From Procambarus clarkii (lineage: Eukaryota; Arthropoda; Malacostraca; Decapoda; Cambaridae), in contig NC_091195.1 of assembly GCF_040958095.1 (NCBI RefSeq), positions 20,191,679 to 20,255,678 of the forward strand: a stretch of 64,000 bases of DNA, written 5' to 3'. This document shows positions 10,901 to 22,900 of this stretch, piece by piece. Made by a program: the position numbers and the translations under genes. Each line of letters starts with the position of its first letter. Within the stretch, counting starts at the first letter, position 1. Under the pieces are notes generated by a model. It was not told the origin of the DNA. It searched no databases and saw only the letters and a program-made list of their open reading frames with translations.

Positions 10901-13900
10901 TGGTTGCCGGACTGATCAACCAGGCTGTTGGACGCGGCTGCTCACAGCCTGACGTACGAGTCACAGCCTGGTTGATCAGGTAAAAAACATTATTGCCAAC
11001 AGCATTTGGTGTTCCCAGGCGGTCACCCATCCAAGTACTAACCAAACCCAACGTTGCTTAACTTCGCTGATCGGACGAGAAGCGGTGTTCTCAACGTGGT
11101 ATGGCCGTTTATGACCGTGGCTCCAGTTTCTTTCCCTGTTGTTACACTGAGCTATGAAACTCTTTAAAAATGCATTTTGTGCAATGTCACTTTTGTCACT
11201 TTTATTTTCCACTGTGGGTGAATTTGATTGCTAGAAATCTTAATTCAACCTATCTTATGTTGGCTATCTACCAGTGGAACCTGATTGGATAGAATTTTTT
11301 TAAACTCGTTCTTGATCCTTCCCATGGCCCAACCCCCATACCACATTTTTCAAAGATATTGTCATGACTTGCCTACCTGGGTGAACAAAAACTGCACTGA
11401 ATATAAAAATGAACACCAACCATACAATATTTTTCCCAAACAGTTCTACTGAGTTTCATTTGACTCGAACTGTGTCTTTATCAAGATTTAAGGATAAAAT
11501 CATTCATTATTTAAGAAGACATGAGCCAACATCCATTCTAACTGATCAAAACTCCTCACTCTCAAAATTAAGACAAGCCATGTTCTTTAAAACAGGCCCA
11601 TAATGTTTCCCCATGATCAAAACTTTGTCTTGCTTAAAATTTTCTTTGAGATATTATTGGAACATGATCCTTTAAATATAGTGATCTTTACTGAGCCTCA
11701 GTTACTAATATACGTGTATATAGAACTGTATAAACATGCCCACTGTTTGTATATTTTTGGTGAAGCCGTTGCATCTATCTTTCCGGAGAAACAGCTCTAA
11801 GAAAGAGTGCCCCCGTACTGTATGGTGCGTGTACTTCAATATTTTCCTAAAATTTCCTAAAATAATTTACAGGAAGAGATTTCAAGACGGAAAAATGCAA
11901 GGCATAATAGTGGCTCAATGTCTGGATCAACAGAGGAGTTAGCGGCAACCCCTGCCATCAGATCAAGGGCTCAGTCAGCTCGCTCTGAAACTTCGAGACC
12001 AGAGCCGGCCCCTCGACCTCCTCATCTTTCTCCACACCCACAGCAACTGGTGGTTTATCAACAAGCTCCTTGGCAACACGCTGGCATTGTGGTACGAATC
12101 TGTTCTTGTGCACAGGATATGATAATTGCTAACATGCCTCATTAAAATTTTAATGTAGTGTAGTGTTTGGATCCTATAGCACAGTGGTCTTAAGTCCTTG
12201 ATTCACAATAGGTACCCAGGAGTTAGGCAACTGTTGTGGGTTGCATCCTGGGAAAGGTCAGTAGTTGACCTACAGGGACTTCAAGAAACCTGTGTACAGG
12301 CTTTCTGTCGCCGACAATAGGAATGATTATTATGATACAGTAATTGTTGTGCTCTATTACAGGGTTCAGGATACTCGACAATGCCGGTGTCTGGTGCCGT
12401 AGGGTCTCATGCTGTGGCTCCACAACACGCTGCTCCAGTCTCTGACCCAACCCTCTCCCTCTTGTTTTCCGAGACAAGATCACAGAATACTGAACTCAAA
12501 ATATCGGTGTCCAAGATGTCGGATAAGATTGATAGCCTAATGAGTAAGGTAAATATTTTAATTATTAGTATCTTTAGAATTGTTAGTTGCCATTGGTACT
12601 GGATTTAGAGGACAATGTAAGTGACAGAAGTTAGGCATTTAGTAATAATAATAATTTATTTTACACAGACTGATATTCTTGTATGTTTATGTCCATTTTA
12701 TACAGTATTTCTGTGTATGGACTAAGAATAACTTAATGTGTTGTTCAGTTTGACAATAACTGCTTAAACTAAATGTGTTCAAGGCATGAGTGTGGGAGTT
12801 CTTAAGTGGTGCTGTTTTGTCATGGGGTCGATTACCAAAGATAAAAGTTAAAGAAGTGTAACAATATAACCAATGAGATGGTTACGGAATGATGGTGGGG
12901 GCTCAATGATGTGGCAGAGTGGTGCATTTTTTTTTTAATACAGTTTAATTTCAGATATAGCATTAAATAGTAAATATACCTAATGTCATTTTCTAGATTG
13001 AGAAACTGGAGCAGCAGCAGCAACAATCAGGTGGTTCCTTTGGCCACTCAAGTATTGTACCTTCAAGAATGATTCACCAATATAAAGAGTTGCCCCTGCA
13101 TTACGCAGCTGTCAATTCTGACCCTCATGGACTTTTGGCACAAATCTCTACCATAGTCAGTGAAAACGATGAGATGAAATCTAAACTAGAGGATAAGGAG
13201 AAAACAATTGCGTTGCTTAACACTTCTGTGACCCAACTGCTGCAGAAGAATCAAAAGTAGGTGCCCAAGTCTGCCTGATAACTCTTTATATTACTATGTA
13301 AGCTTTACTAACAAATGGTTTTAAAGTATTGGATTATACCTAGAATTCTGTGTGATTTATGTTAGAGGAAGGCCAGCGGGTGGGGCATTGGAAATAACTT
13401 TCAACTTGACAACTGTTTTCACGAATAAATGGCAAGGAGGAAATATTTGGGAGAGATTGAAAGCAGAATTATTGCCATGCATTTTTATTGAGGACGTAGT
13501 AGAGAAGATATGTGAGAAAACGAGCCAGAGAACGCACGTGAGAAACATTGTAATGCATACGTGACGGTTATGGATCTGGAGAAGGCACGCGAGAAATATT
13601 CTAAGTTGTGGCAAGTCTTTATTGATGCCAAGGAAGTGGGTGATAATGTGAAGAGGGACTATGGACTGTTAAATGTATCGAAGAGTTTATAATGAAGCAG
13701 AACATGTTCAAGGATGATATTTATGTTGAGAACTATTGTTAGTGCAGGAATATAGTTTCTCAATTGTAAATGATGGTCTCAAGAAATAAGAGATATTATT
13801 AGGAAATTATACACAGTGAATCGATTAAATATAATTTGAAAGATATATGTAGGATTGTTAAAAAAAATTAAAACAAGGGAGTTAAAAGTATGCACATAAA

Positions 13901-16900
13901 AACATATTACCATGATTGTAAGGAAAAGAGAAGACAAAAATAATAAATGTGTTGAGATAGTTAAATTAGTGAAATAATTCTCTGTATAGGTGGTCACCAA
14001 GAGGAATGCAATGAAGAAAGAAGTTGTTGAAGCCAATTCCATCCACATTGTTAGGAAAAATACAATGACTGTTAATATTGAAAGAGGTAGTAAACATGTC
14101 AGGAGGCAGGATATAATGAGCTAGAGCTCACAGCCCTGTAGTCATTGATAGGGAAGTACTGAGACGTAGCCAGCAACAAATGACTAATCTCCCAGAAAAT
14201 ATAGATCCAAATATTGGAACAAGACATAAGAGCAGGGAGCTGGTCGGCCGAGCGGACAGCACACTGGACTTGTGATCCTGTGGTCTCGGGTTCGATCCCG
14301 GGCGCCAGCGAGAAACGATGGGCAAAGTTTCTTTCATTCTATGCCCCTGTTACTGAGCAGTAAATAGGTACCTGGGAGTTAATCAGCTGTCACGGGCTGC
14401 TTCCTGGGGTGGAGGCCTGGTCAAGGACCGGGCCGCAGGGACACTAAAAACAAAGCCCCGAAATCAATTCAAGATAACCTCAAGAAAATCAGGCAGAAAG
14501 CTATGAGTGTAGCAAATTTCTGAGTCACAAGCACATGGGTAAGCATGGATTCGACTTGAACATTTTGGGTTGAAGCACTAAGAGGTAAACTATGGAACGA
14601 AAAACCTAAATGCAGGGATTTATGAAAAGAATAGTTAAGCGAGAAGCATAGGAAGTCCAGTAATACTCGTGTCGATCAGTCGCTGGAAAATGCATGCTAA
14701 ATGTCAGTAACATAGGGTAAGATCGCTGGTCCCTGGAAATCTGCACAAAAATATATCTATAGGACTTGCACTAGTGCATAGGAGAAAACATAATTGCCAA
14801 GACATCTTTGGATACGTATTCTGAAAAAAATATTGAAACTTGAAAGTTTCCCTCTCGTCTCATTAATTATCAAATCCAGTAAGACAAATGCAGTGAATAA
14901 AACCAGTATTTATTCAACATTATTTACATTTCAGAATTTAATATCCCAGTTTATAGGGTATTTGGAACCCATCGAACATTTATAGAATTGTGCCTATTGA
15001 AAATCGTGTTCCGAGTATCAACCGATCGACTTTCAATAGACAAATTAGGAACGTATTCCTGTCGTGAATTGGGGACACACTGTAGTAGATTTACTTGGAG
15101 GGATTAATGTTATTGTTCACTCTTTTGTATTATTGCAAGCTGGTTCCTTTAGTTGGATTCATAATTGGCTTCCCACCAGATTTCCTTGATAAGACACTTT
15201 GCAAAAATCTGTCATGGTGGAAGACAAGAACGATGAGAACAATTGTAAGACATATTGCCAGAACAAAAGTAGACATGTTCAAGAAACAATAAGTCAAGTT
15301 CCTGCAAGAAATCTTGAACCAGCAGAGTTGTAATGGATATGCGGGCCTGTGAACCACTAGAAGCAACAGGCTTTTAGATAAAAAGTTATCCCAGGACAAG
15401 CCTGGTCCCAGGCTGGATTTGGGTTGCAGAAGAACTCTCATAACCCACTTCCAGTATAATCCAGGTAGCATAGCAGATGATAGAGAGTCCTAGGAGGACT
15501 CTCTATCATCTATAATGATCTTGGCTCGGGGAGCATATGAGGAACCTGAGCTCGAAAAGCAATTTTACAACTTCCAAAACAGTCATAATTCTGTAAGAAG
15601 GATTTTTATTTATTTAGAAGCTCTTTTTAAAGTACTTTTGAGTTTATTTAAGATGTTTTAATGGAATAAGCATAAATATTGTACATTGTAGTGTGGTGTG
15701 GGGTTTTACCAAGGTACGAGTTTCCTGATTATTACTGCGGCACCAATTTTGTGCTGCAGTAATTGTTTTGTGTGTATGTACTGGAGTGGATTTCCCAGAC
15801 TAATGTAATACTAAAGCTTTTAATGTATAAGAGCAATAGTTTCTTGTACCCCAGAATTCTTACTTCTTGCTCATAATTACTGTATATTATATATGACAGT
15901 GTAAGACCACGGAGAAAGAATTGAAACAGGAATTTCCTCAAGTACTTTCGTATATTAATACATCTTCAGAAGGAGTCATATTATATGCAGTATACTGTAT
16001 ATTATATATATATAATATACAGTATATATAATTTTGTTTCCACATAACAGACTTTTAGAAGACAAGACCGACATGTTAGTAGCAAGGCAACAAGAAGCAC
16101 AGGACGCAGTGTCGAGCGTGAGCGTAGCGGAAGTGCAGAGTCTGAGGGACGAGAAAGCTGCAATTACCGCTCAATTGTCAGTTGCCCAGCACCAGTGTAC
16201 CTCGTTACAGGTGAACCATTAATATACCATTTGATGTGTTGATAATTTGTGTGTGTGAACGTGGATATTTGGATTAGTCTTTCATGGCAGTAGTTGTAGT
16301 GTATTTAATTAACATACTGTCATATTGTAGTGATTGATTACTTCAGCATGCTGTCATATTGTAGTGGTTGATTACTTTAGCATGCTGTCATATTGTAGCG
16401 ATTGATTACTTTAGTATGCTGTCATATTGTAGTGATTGATTACTTTAGCATGGTGTCATATTGAGGTGCTTATCTGTCCGTGACTGGGGGGGCATAAGAT
16501 CTAGCTCTTTATGTCCCTACTCCTAGCTATCTATACCTGGCACACTAATTGCCTCTGTCAACATTTCATCATATTTCTCTTTAAAGTTGTGGGTGGAATT
16601 GGCTTCACAACCTCTTCATTTAATGCATTCCTCTTGCCAACCATCCATACAGGGAACAAGTATGTTCTTATGTCTCTGACTTAATTCCTTATCCAACTTC
16701 CACCAATGTCCCCTAGTCCTAGTTTTAATTTAAAATGTTTTCCTTTATTTACTTTACTGCTTCCCCCTCAAGATCTTGTATGTAGTTATCATATCCTCTC
16801 TGTTTCTCCTCTCCTAAGGTTGTGAGGAAAAGTTTTCTCAACTTGTCCTCATGTCAGGTGCCTTTCAGTTCTGGTACTAATCTAGTTGTGAACCTCTGAA

Positions 16901-19900
16901 CTTTCTCTAATTCCGGTTTATGCTTGAAGAGAATTGAGCAGTGAATATCATAAAGTTCTTTCCATATAATGCTCTTGCATTTATTGTGGGCTGATATCTC
17001 GCAATCTCAGGAAAGTGGTAAATTGGGTAATGATGGTGATGGTGGTGGTGGTACTGTAGCCAGTATGGTAATTTCTTCACGTACAGCATTCAGTGAATGT
17101 TGATGCTAGAGTTACAGTGGGAACGGTTTAAATTAATCAGTTTTGTGGATGTAATAGTTGGTTAGACTTTCGGCTTGTTCTATTTCCAGTAGTGTCAAGT
17201 CCTGTTATTCAGTAGACGATATTGCCCTGACGAATCTGGGCAATGACGCTGATGTAATAGTGGATCAATATTGACGTTACTCGAGCATGTTTTGCCCGCC
17301 AGGGTACTGTACTGCATTGTGTATGTAATGATTTAATTGGTAACTATTACTCAACAGGATGAATTATCTCAAGCCAAGAAAAGTGTGGAAACTCAACAGC
17401 GTGATATTCAAGACCTGAAAACACAGATCCAAGTTGAGCACGCAAGAAGACTACAAGTTGATGCACCACACCAGGAGCAGTTACTTAAGGAAAAGGGAAA
17501 ACTTGAAGAAAAAATACAAGCTCTGCAGAGGGAGAAGAACAACATGAAAAGTATACTGGATACAACTGTAGAAAGTAAACAAACGTTACAACAGGAGTTA
17601 TCAGGTATGGTCAACAAGAAAATAGCAGCGGAGGAACACCTACAAATTATTCAGACTGAATGTGAAAGACTTAAGAAGCAGACTGAAGCCACAGAATCCA
17701 GACTTCGGTCATTAACACAGCAGATGGAAGAGGTAAGGAGAGATTATATGGGTGCTGTAGCACGGTGGTCTACATTCTCGGCTCACAACTAAGAGACCTG
17801 GGTTCAATTACCAGGCATGACAGAAACGGTTGTGCATGTTTCCTTTCACCTAATGCACCTCGTTACTTGTGAGTTAGGCAACTGTTGTGGGTTGCATCCT
17901 GGGGGAAGGTCAGTAGTTGGTCTAGCTAGGGAAGTTAATAAAACATTAAAGTTTGCTTAATTTTGACTTCAAGGTGACATATTGCCAGGAAGAACCTATC
18001 ACAACTCCCATTGGTAATCTTAAATATACTTATCAACTTTATCATCATTGCTGAATGAAATATAATAATAATCACATTAGTAATGTCTTCTCACAGACAT
18101 AATAACATAGGATAAAAACCCACACTTGTGTATTTGTGAATTTTATGTAAGGAATTTACACCAAGTCTTTCACACACTCCCGAGTGCTTTATCAAGGTCT
18201 GAGTGTGTGATTAGGATGAGACTTGCATCTCAACATCTAATCATTGAGATGTAACGTCTAATTGATTAGACATCTCAACGTCTAATTGATTAGACATCTC
18301 AACGTCTAATTGATTAGACATCTCAACGTCTAATTGATTAGACATCTCAACGTCTAATTGATTAGACATCTCAACGTCTAATTGATTAGACATCTCAACG
18401 TCTAATTGATTAGACATCTCAACGTCTAATTGATTAGACATCTCAACGTCTAATTGATTAGACATCTCAACGTCTAATTGATTAGACATCTCAACGTCTA
18501 ATTGATTAGACATCTCAATGTCTAATTGATTAGACATCTCAATGTCTAATTGATTAGACATCTCAACATCTAATTGATTAGACATCTCAACGTCTAATTG
18601 ATTAGACATCTCAACATCTAATTGATTAGACATCTCAACATCTAATTGATTAGACATCTCAACGTCTAATTGATTAGACATCTCAACGTCTAATTGATTA
18701 GACATCTCAACGTCTAATTGATTAGACATCTCAACATCTAATTGATTAGACATCTCAACGTCTAATTGATTAGACATCTCAACGTCTAATTGATTAGACA
18801 TCTCAACGTCTAATTGATTAGACATCTCAACATCTAATTGATTAGACATCTCAATGTCTAATCGATTAGGCGTTGAGATGTAAATCTTGTCCTTATCACA
18901 CTCAAATCTTGACAAAGCACTCGGGAGAGTGCAAAAGACTTGGCGTAAATTCCTTACATAAATTTCACAAATACACAAGTGTGGGTTTTTATCCAATATT
19001 CACATTGTTATTTACAGTCCGGGTTCCGATCCCTCGGTAGTATTTCTTTTGAATTGCCACTGCAGATATAATTTGGGAAGGAAATTTAGTCATTTAGTTA
19101 TTATAGAATAAGCCTGCCTACCTCTGAATCTACCTTGAGGTGGTTGAGGGGATGAGTGTGCTGGCAGCTTGGTCTCAGACGAAGCTACAAGCACATTGAT
19201 CCCTCTGGTTGATAAGCTGATGAACTAAACTGATGGTAGACACTACTCACAGTCCAGCATAAGAACAACATCCTTGTTGACACGGCCAACTTTTGAAGAT
19301 GTTCAAACAGTTTCCTCTTTAACCAGGGTTGGTAAAAGCTCCAGGTTTTTCTTAAAACCCAGTCCACCCAGTTTGGGAAAGGTTGGATTTTTATCTATTT
19401 TTATCTACAAGTCATAAAATGCAAGTTATTGCAGTATACATTAGAATATTTTGCAGTGGTTTATTAATAGGTATGTACATAAATTATATATTATATGAAG
19501 CCACTAATACGCCAAGTGTTTTGGGCATCATCTTAGCGGTGGTGGGGTGTATTATAGAGTCTTTGAGTGGCAGGGTGCAGACCACTTGAGATGTCTGGGA
19601 ATGGCAAGTGGCATTTAAAAAGTATATTCAGTTTAATGATATTTAAATTCTTTTTTCTTTACTCAACCAGTTAGCATTTATTGTGTGTGTGTACTGTACT
19701 GATGTGTTGGCAACATTTATTGGCCTATTAAGAGAACCAATAAATTTACCCCTGAACAATGCTGGAGATGATGAGTGCAAAGACTGTCAGGGAAGAGTAT
19801 GACCTACATACTCTTCATATAGGGAGCCGGTCGGCCGAGCGGACAGCACGCTGGACTTGTGGTCCTGGGTTCGATCCCAGGCGCCGGCGAGAAACAATGG

Positions 19901-22900
19901 GCAGAGTTTCTTTCATCCTATGCCCCTGTTACCTAGCAGTAAAATAAGTACCTGGGTGTTAGTCAGCTGTCACGGGCTGCTTCCTGGAGGTGGAGGCCTG
20001 GTCGAGGACCGGGCTGCGGGGACACTAAAAAGTCCCGAAATCATCTCAAGATAACCTCAAGATATTACATGCTTGAATCTCGAGTAAATTAGGAGCTTCC
20101 ATTCTTCCCTCATGTTAATGACAGGTCCTTGCTTGTGTATCTTGAGTTTGTAGTTTCATGAACTTGGATTTTAGTAATTAATCTTACTTTTATCTTCAGG
20201 AAAAAGCACGGACAGAGAGAAGTGGTGAATTGCACTCTGAAAGCCAGCATAAGGAGACACTTGAACTTCAACAATCCAGAATTAGCCAGGTATTTTTTAG
20301 CTACGATATGTAAAACAAATTGAAACAAGTATCATAACTTGCAGAAAATAAGTCACAATAACGTGTTTTGTTAGCTTGGTTTTCATGCTTTACATCACCT
20401 AGGCCTCACTTTATTTTACCTCTGTTATGACCCAGCCTATTTTAACCAGTTATTTCTCATCCCTCACTACAGTGGCCTGTTGTTCCGCCACCTTAGTCTA
20501 GGCTCTCCCATGCCTCGCCTTCCCTCACTTAGGGTCTGACAGCTGATCTGATTCATAGTTCTGAGTCTGATTCATAGTCCTGAGGTTCCGGGTTCGATCC
20601 CTGATGGAGGCGGAAATAAGTGGGCAGTTTCTTTCACGCTGATGTGCCTGTTTACCTAGCAGTAAATAGGTACCTGGGAGTTAGGCAGCTGCTACGGGCT
20701 GCTTCCTGGGGGGTGTGTAACAAAAAGGAAGTTTGGTCGAGGACCGGGCCACGGGGACACTAAGCCCCGAAATCATCTCAAGATAACCTCTTGTGTTGAC
20801 TTCTACTCCTATTTCACAACTTTATAGAAGTTGGATTAGTTATAATAATTATAGTTTTATTATAAAATAGACTAATATTTGTTCTGTATAATGATTTCAT
20901 AATTTTTTCTATGTTATTCCCTCAACAGCTGGAGCAAGAAGTTCTACAGTTACGTTCCCATTGCTCTAAGGTAGAGGAAGAGAAGGCTCAGAACATTAGC
21001 AAGCATGAGGTTAGCCATTAATCTGTCTGTCCAGAAACCTAACTCGATTACCAACCTAATGGGTTGGAACAGGTACATGAAAGTTCACAAAAGACTATGG
21101 TAAATATAGGTTTGCAGTATGTATATACAGTATATCCTCGGTCTGTCTTAAATGAAGCGTGAATGATAGTGATCTGTCGGTTAAATGTGTTTTACGTATA
21201 CCGTACAATATGTGGGTAACATGCGACATGGGGTTACTGGATTGTTTCAAGCGTAGGTTTGACATATTGTACAGTATATATATGTGAATGAGTTTTGGCA
21301 CATATAAATAGGAGTGCCCTCACATTGGGTCAATAGGCCTTCTGCAGTGACCTCTATTCTTACATTCTTAATTCACTCTTTCAGGCTTTTTTTCCCCCTC
21401 CTGTGTGAATGCCAGCTAGTCAATACGAGACCACATTTTAAAGTTAAGTGAGAGTTAATTCATCCTGAGCCTTGACTCCTGTGCAGTGGGCCCTTAGCTT
21501 TATTGGCTGCTTCTTATGCTTGTTCAGTATATTCATTATCACTATTCATTATCATTCGGTATACATATTCGGTATACGTATACGTAACTTACTAATTCGA
21601 TATGTGCCGAGCTTTCCTTCTCGTTGTCAGGTTAATAATGCATTCAGCTGTGATTTTTCCTCTTGCATGTGACCAGGGAGCTTGGGCACCTGTTGAAATG
21701 TTCAGCCAAAGACATTCTGATCCTAAGCCTTTGGGCTAGACATGAACTGTACACATTCATTTGGTCACCACATTACTTCAGTGCATTCATTCATCATGCT
21801 TAGTAGTGTTGAGTAATTTTATGTGTAGGAGTTTCGTTTTATTTAGTTACTAGTGGGTCCTCGCCTTTCCTTTCAGGTTCTCATTTTGCTTCCCGATTGC
21901 AATATCAAGTCCATGCTTCTTGGCAAACAGATAAACAGGCAAACACCCTGTTTTCAGTAGGGAATTGCAGATAATTTTCCATGTTCCCCGTGCTTGATCA
22001 GGAAGAGGTATTCCCTGTCTTTCGCGTGGTTTTAGAAGGTGACTGTAATGTCAGTCCTGTCTCAGGTTGTGGCTGCTTGGCAGTTCCATGTCAAGGTTCC
22101 CTCACTTGACACGGCATGTTTTAGTTGCTGATATTAAGACGTTCTCGTCTGCAGATATAGTTAAGTTACTTTCATGCCAGTAGTAAGGTTGGTTTGGACA
22201 AAGGGGTCGGACTTTTATCTGCTTTCTCGTGTACTGATCCTTCAAGATGCATTGGCGCACTCCTTCACTGCACATTATACCTTTAGGCATGGGGTTTTGG
22301 GGTGTTTCCTGGAATCTGTTTGGATACTTTTGCTATTTCACTTTTCAGCCATTTTGGCGCCTCTCCTCCCTGAAGAGGGTGTGAACTGGATTTGTTGGGG
22401 AGCTCGTTCATCCTTCCAGTATTTACACCTCTTCCTGCTGGTCAGGATCACTGAAGTGGGTTAACCCTTACACTGCTCAGGGGTCCTTGGGACATTTACA
22501 CCCCTGTGCGCAAGAAAAAAAAAAATTCAAAAAATTTTTTTCGTCTTCTAAACATGTTAATTTGTGTCCCCTGAGCACGGAAAAAATAAAAAAAAAATCG
22601 TAGGTGACATATTTTGGGCGCAATTGACCGAGGAAGTCTGGCAAAAAGTGGGCGTTGACAGAGCGGTCGTCAGACCCGGTCAGCATCACCCGCGTTGACA
22701 GATGGGAGTTGCCACAAAGATATTATTACCTAATTGTTTCAATGTCTCCGATTGATTTTTTCTTAGTTTTTTTGCAGTAATATTATTCAATAGTGTGTAT
22801 TGTAATATATTTATATAATAAAAGTGGCTATCCCCCAACAATACCATTTGTGGTGTTATTACACTATATACAGACGTTATATATAAGTATGTATATATTT

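Noticed and set aside
13352-13564. Short open frame as a possible host exon
   Set aside because: No splice sites in phase with FKBP15; the following sequence resembles a decayed reverse transcriptase.
18230-18870. CRISPR-like regular repeats
   Set aside because: There are no unique spacers; the units abut directly, and the genome is animal.
18241-18996. 251-codon minus frame with repeated NQLDVEMS
   Set aside because: 24-bp satellite inside a TIR element; not a gene.
19821-19900. tRNA genes at SINE heads (A and B boxes present)
   Set aside because: Each is fused to the same SINE body and tail and the acceptor stems do not close; they are tRNA-derived SINE heads.
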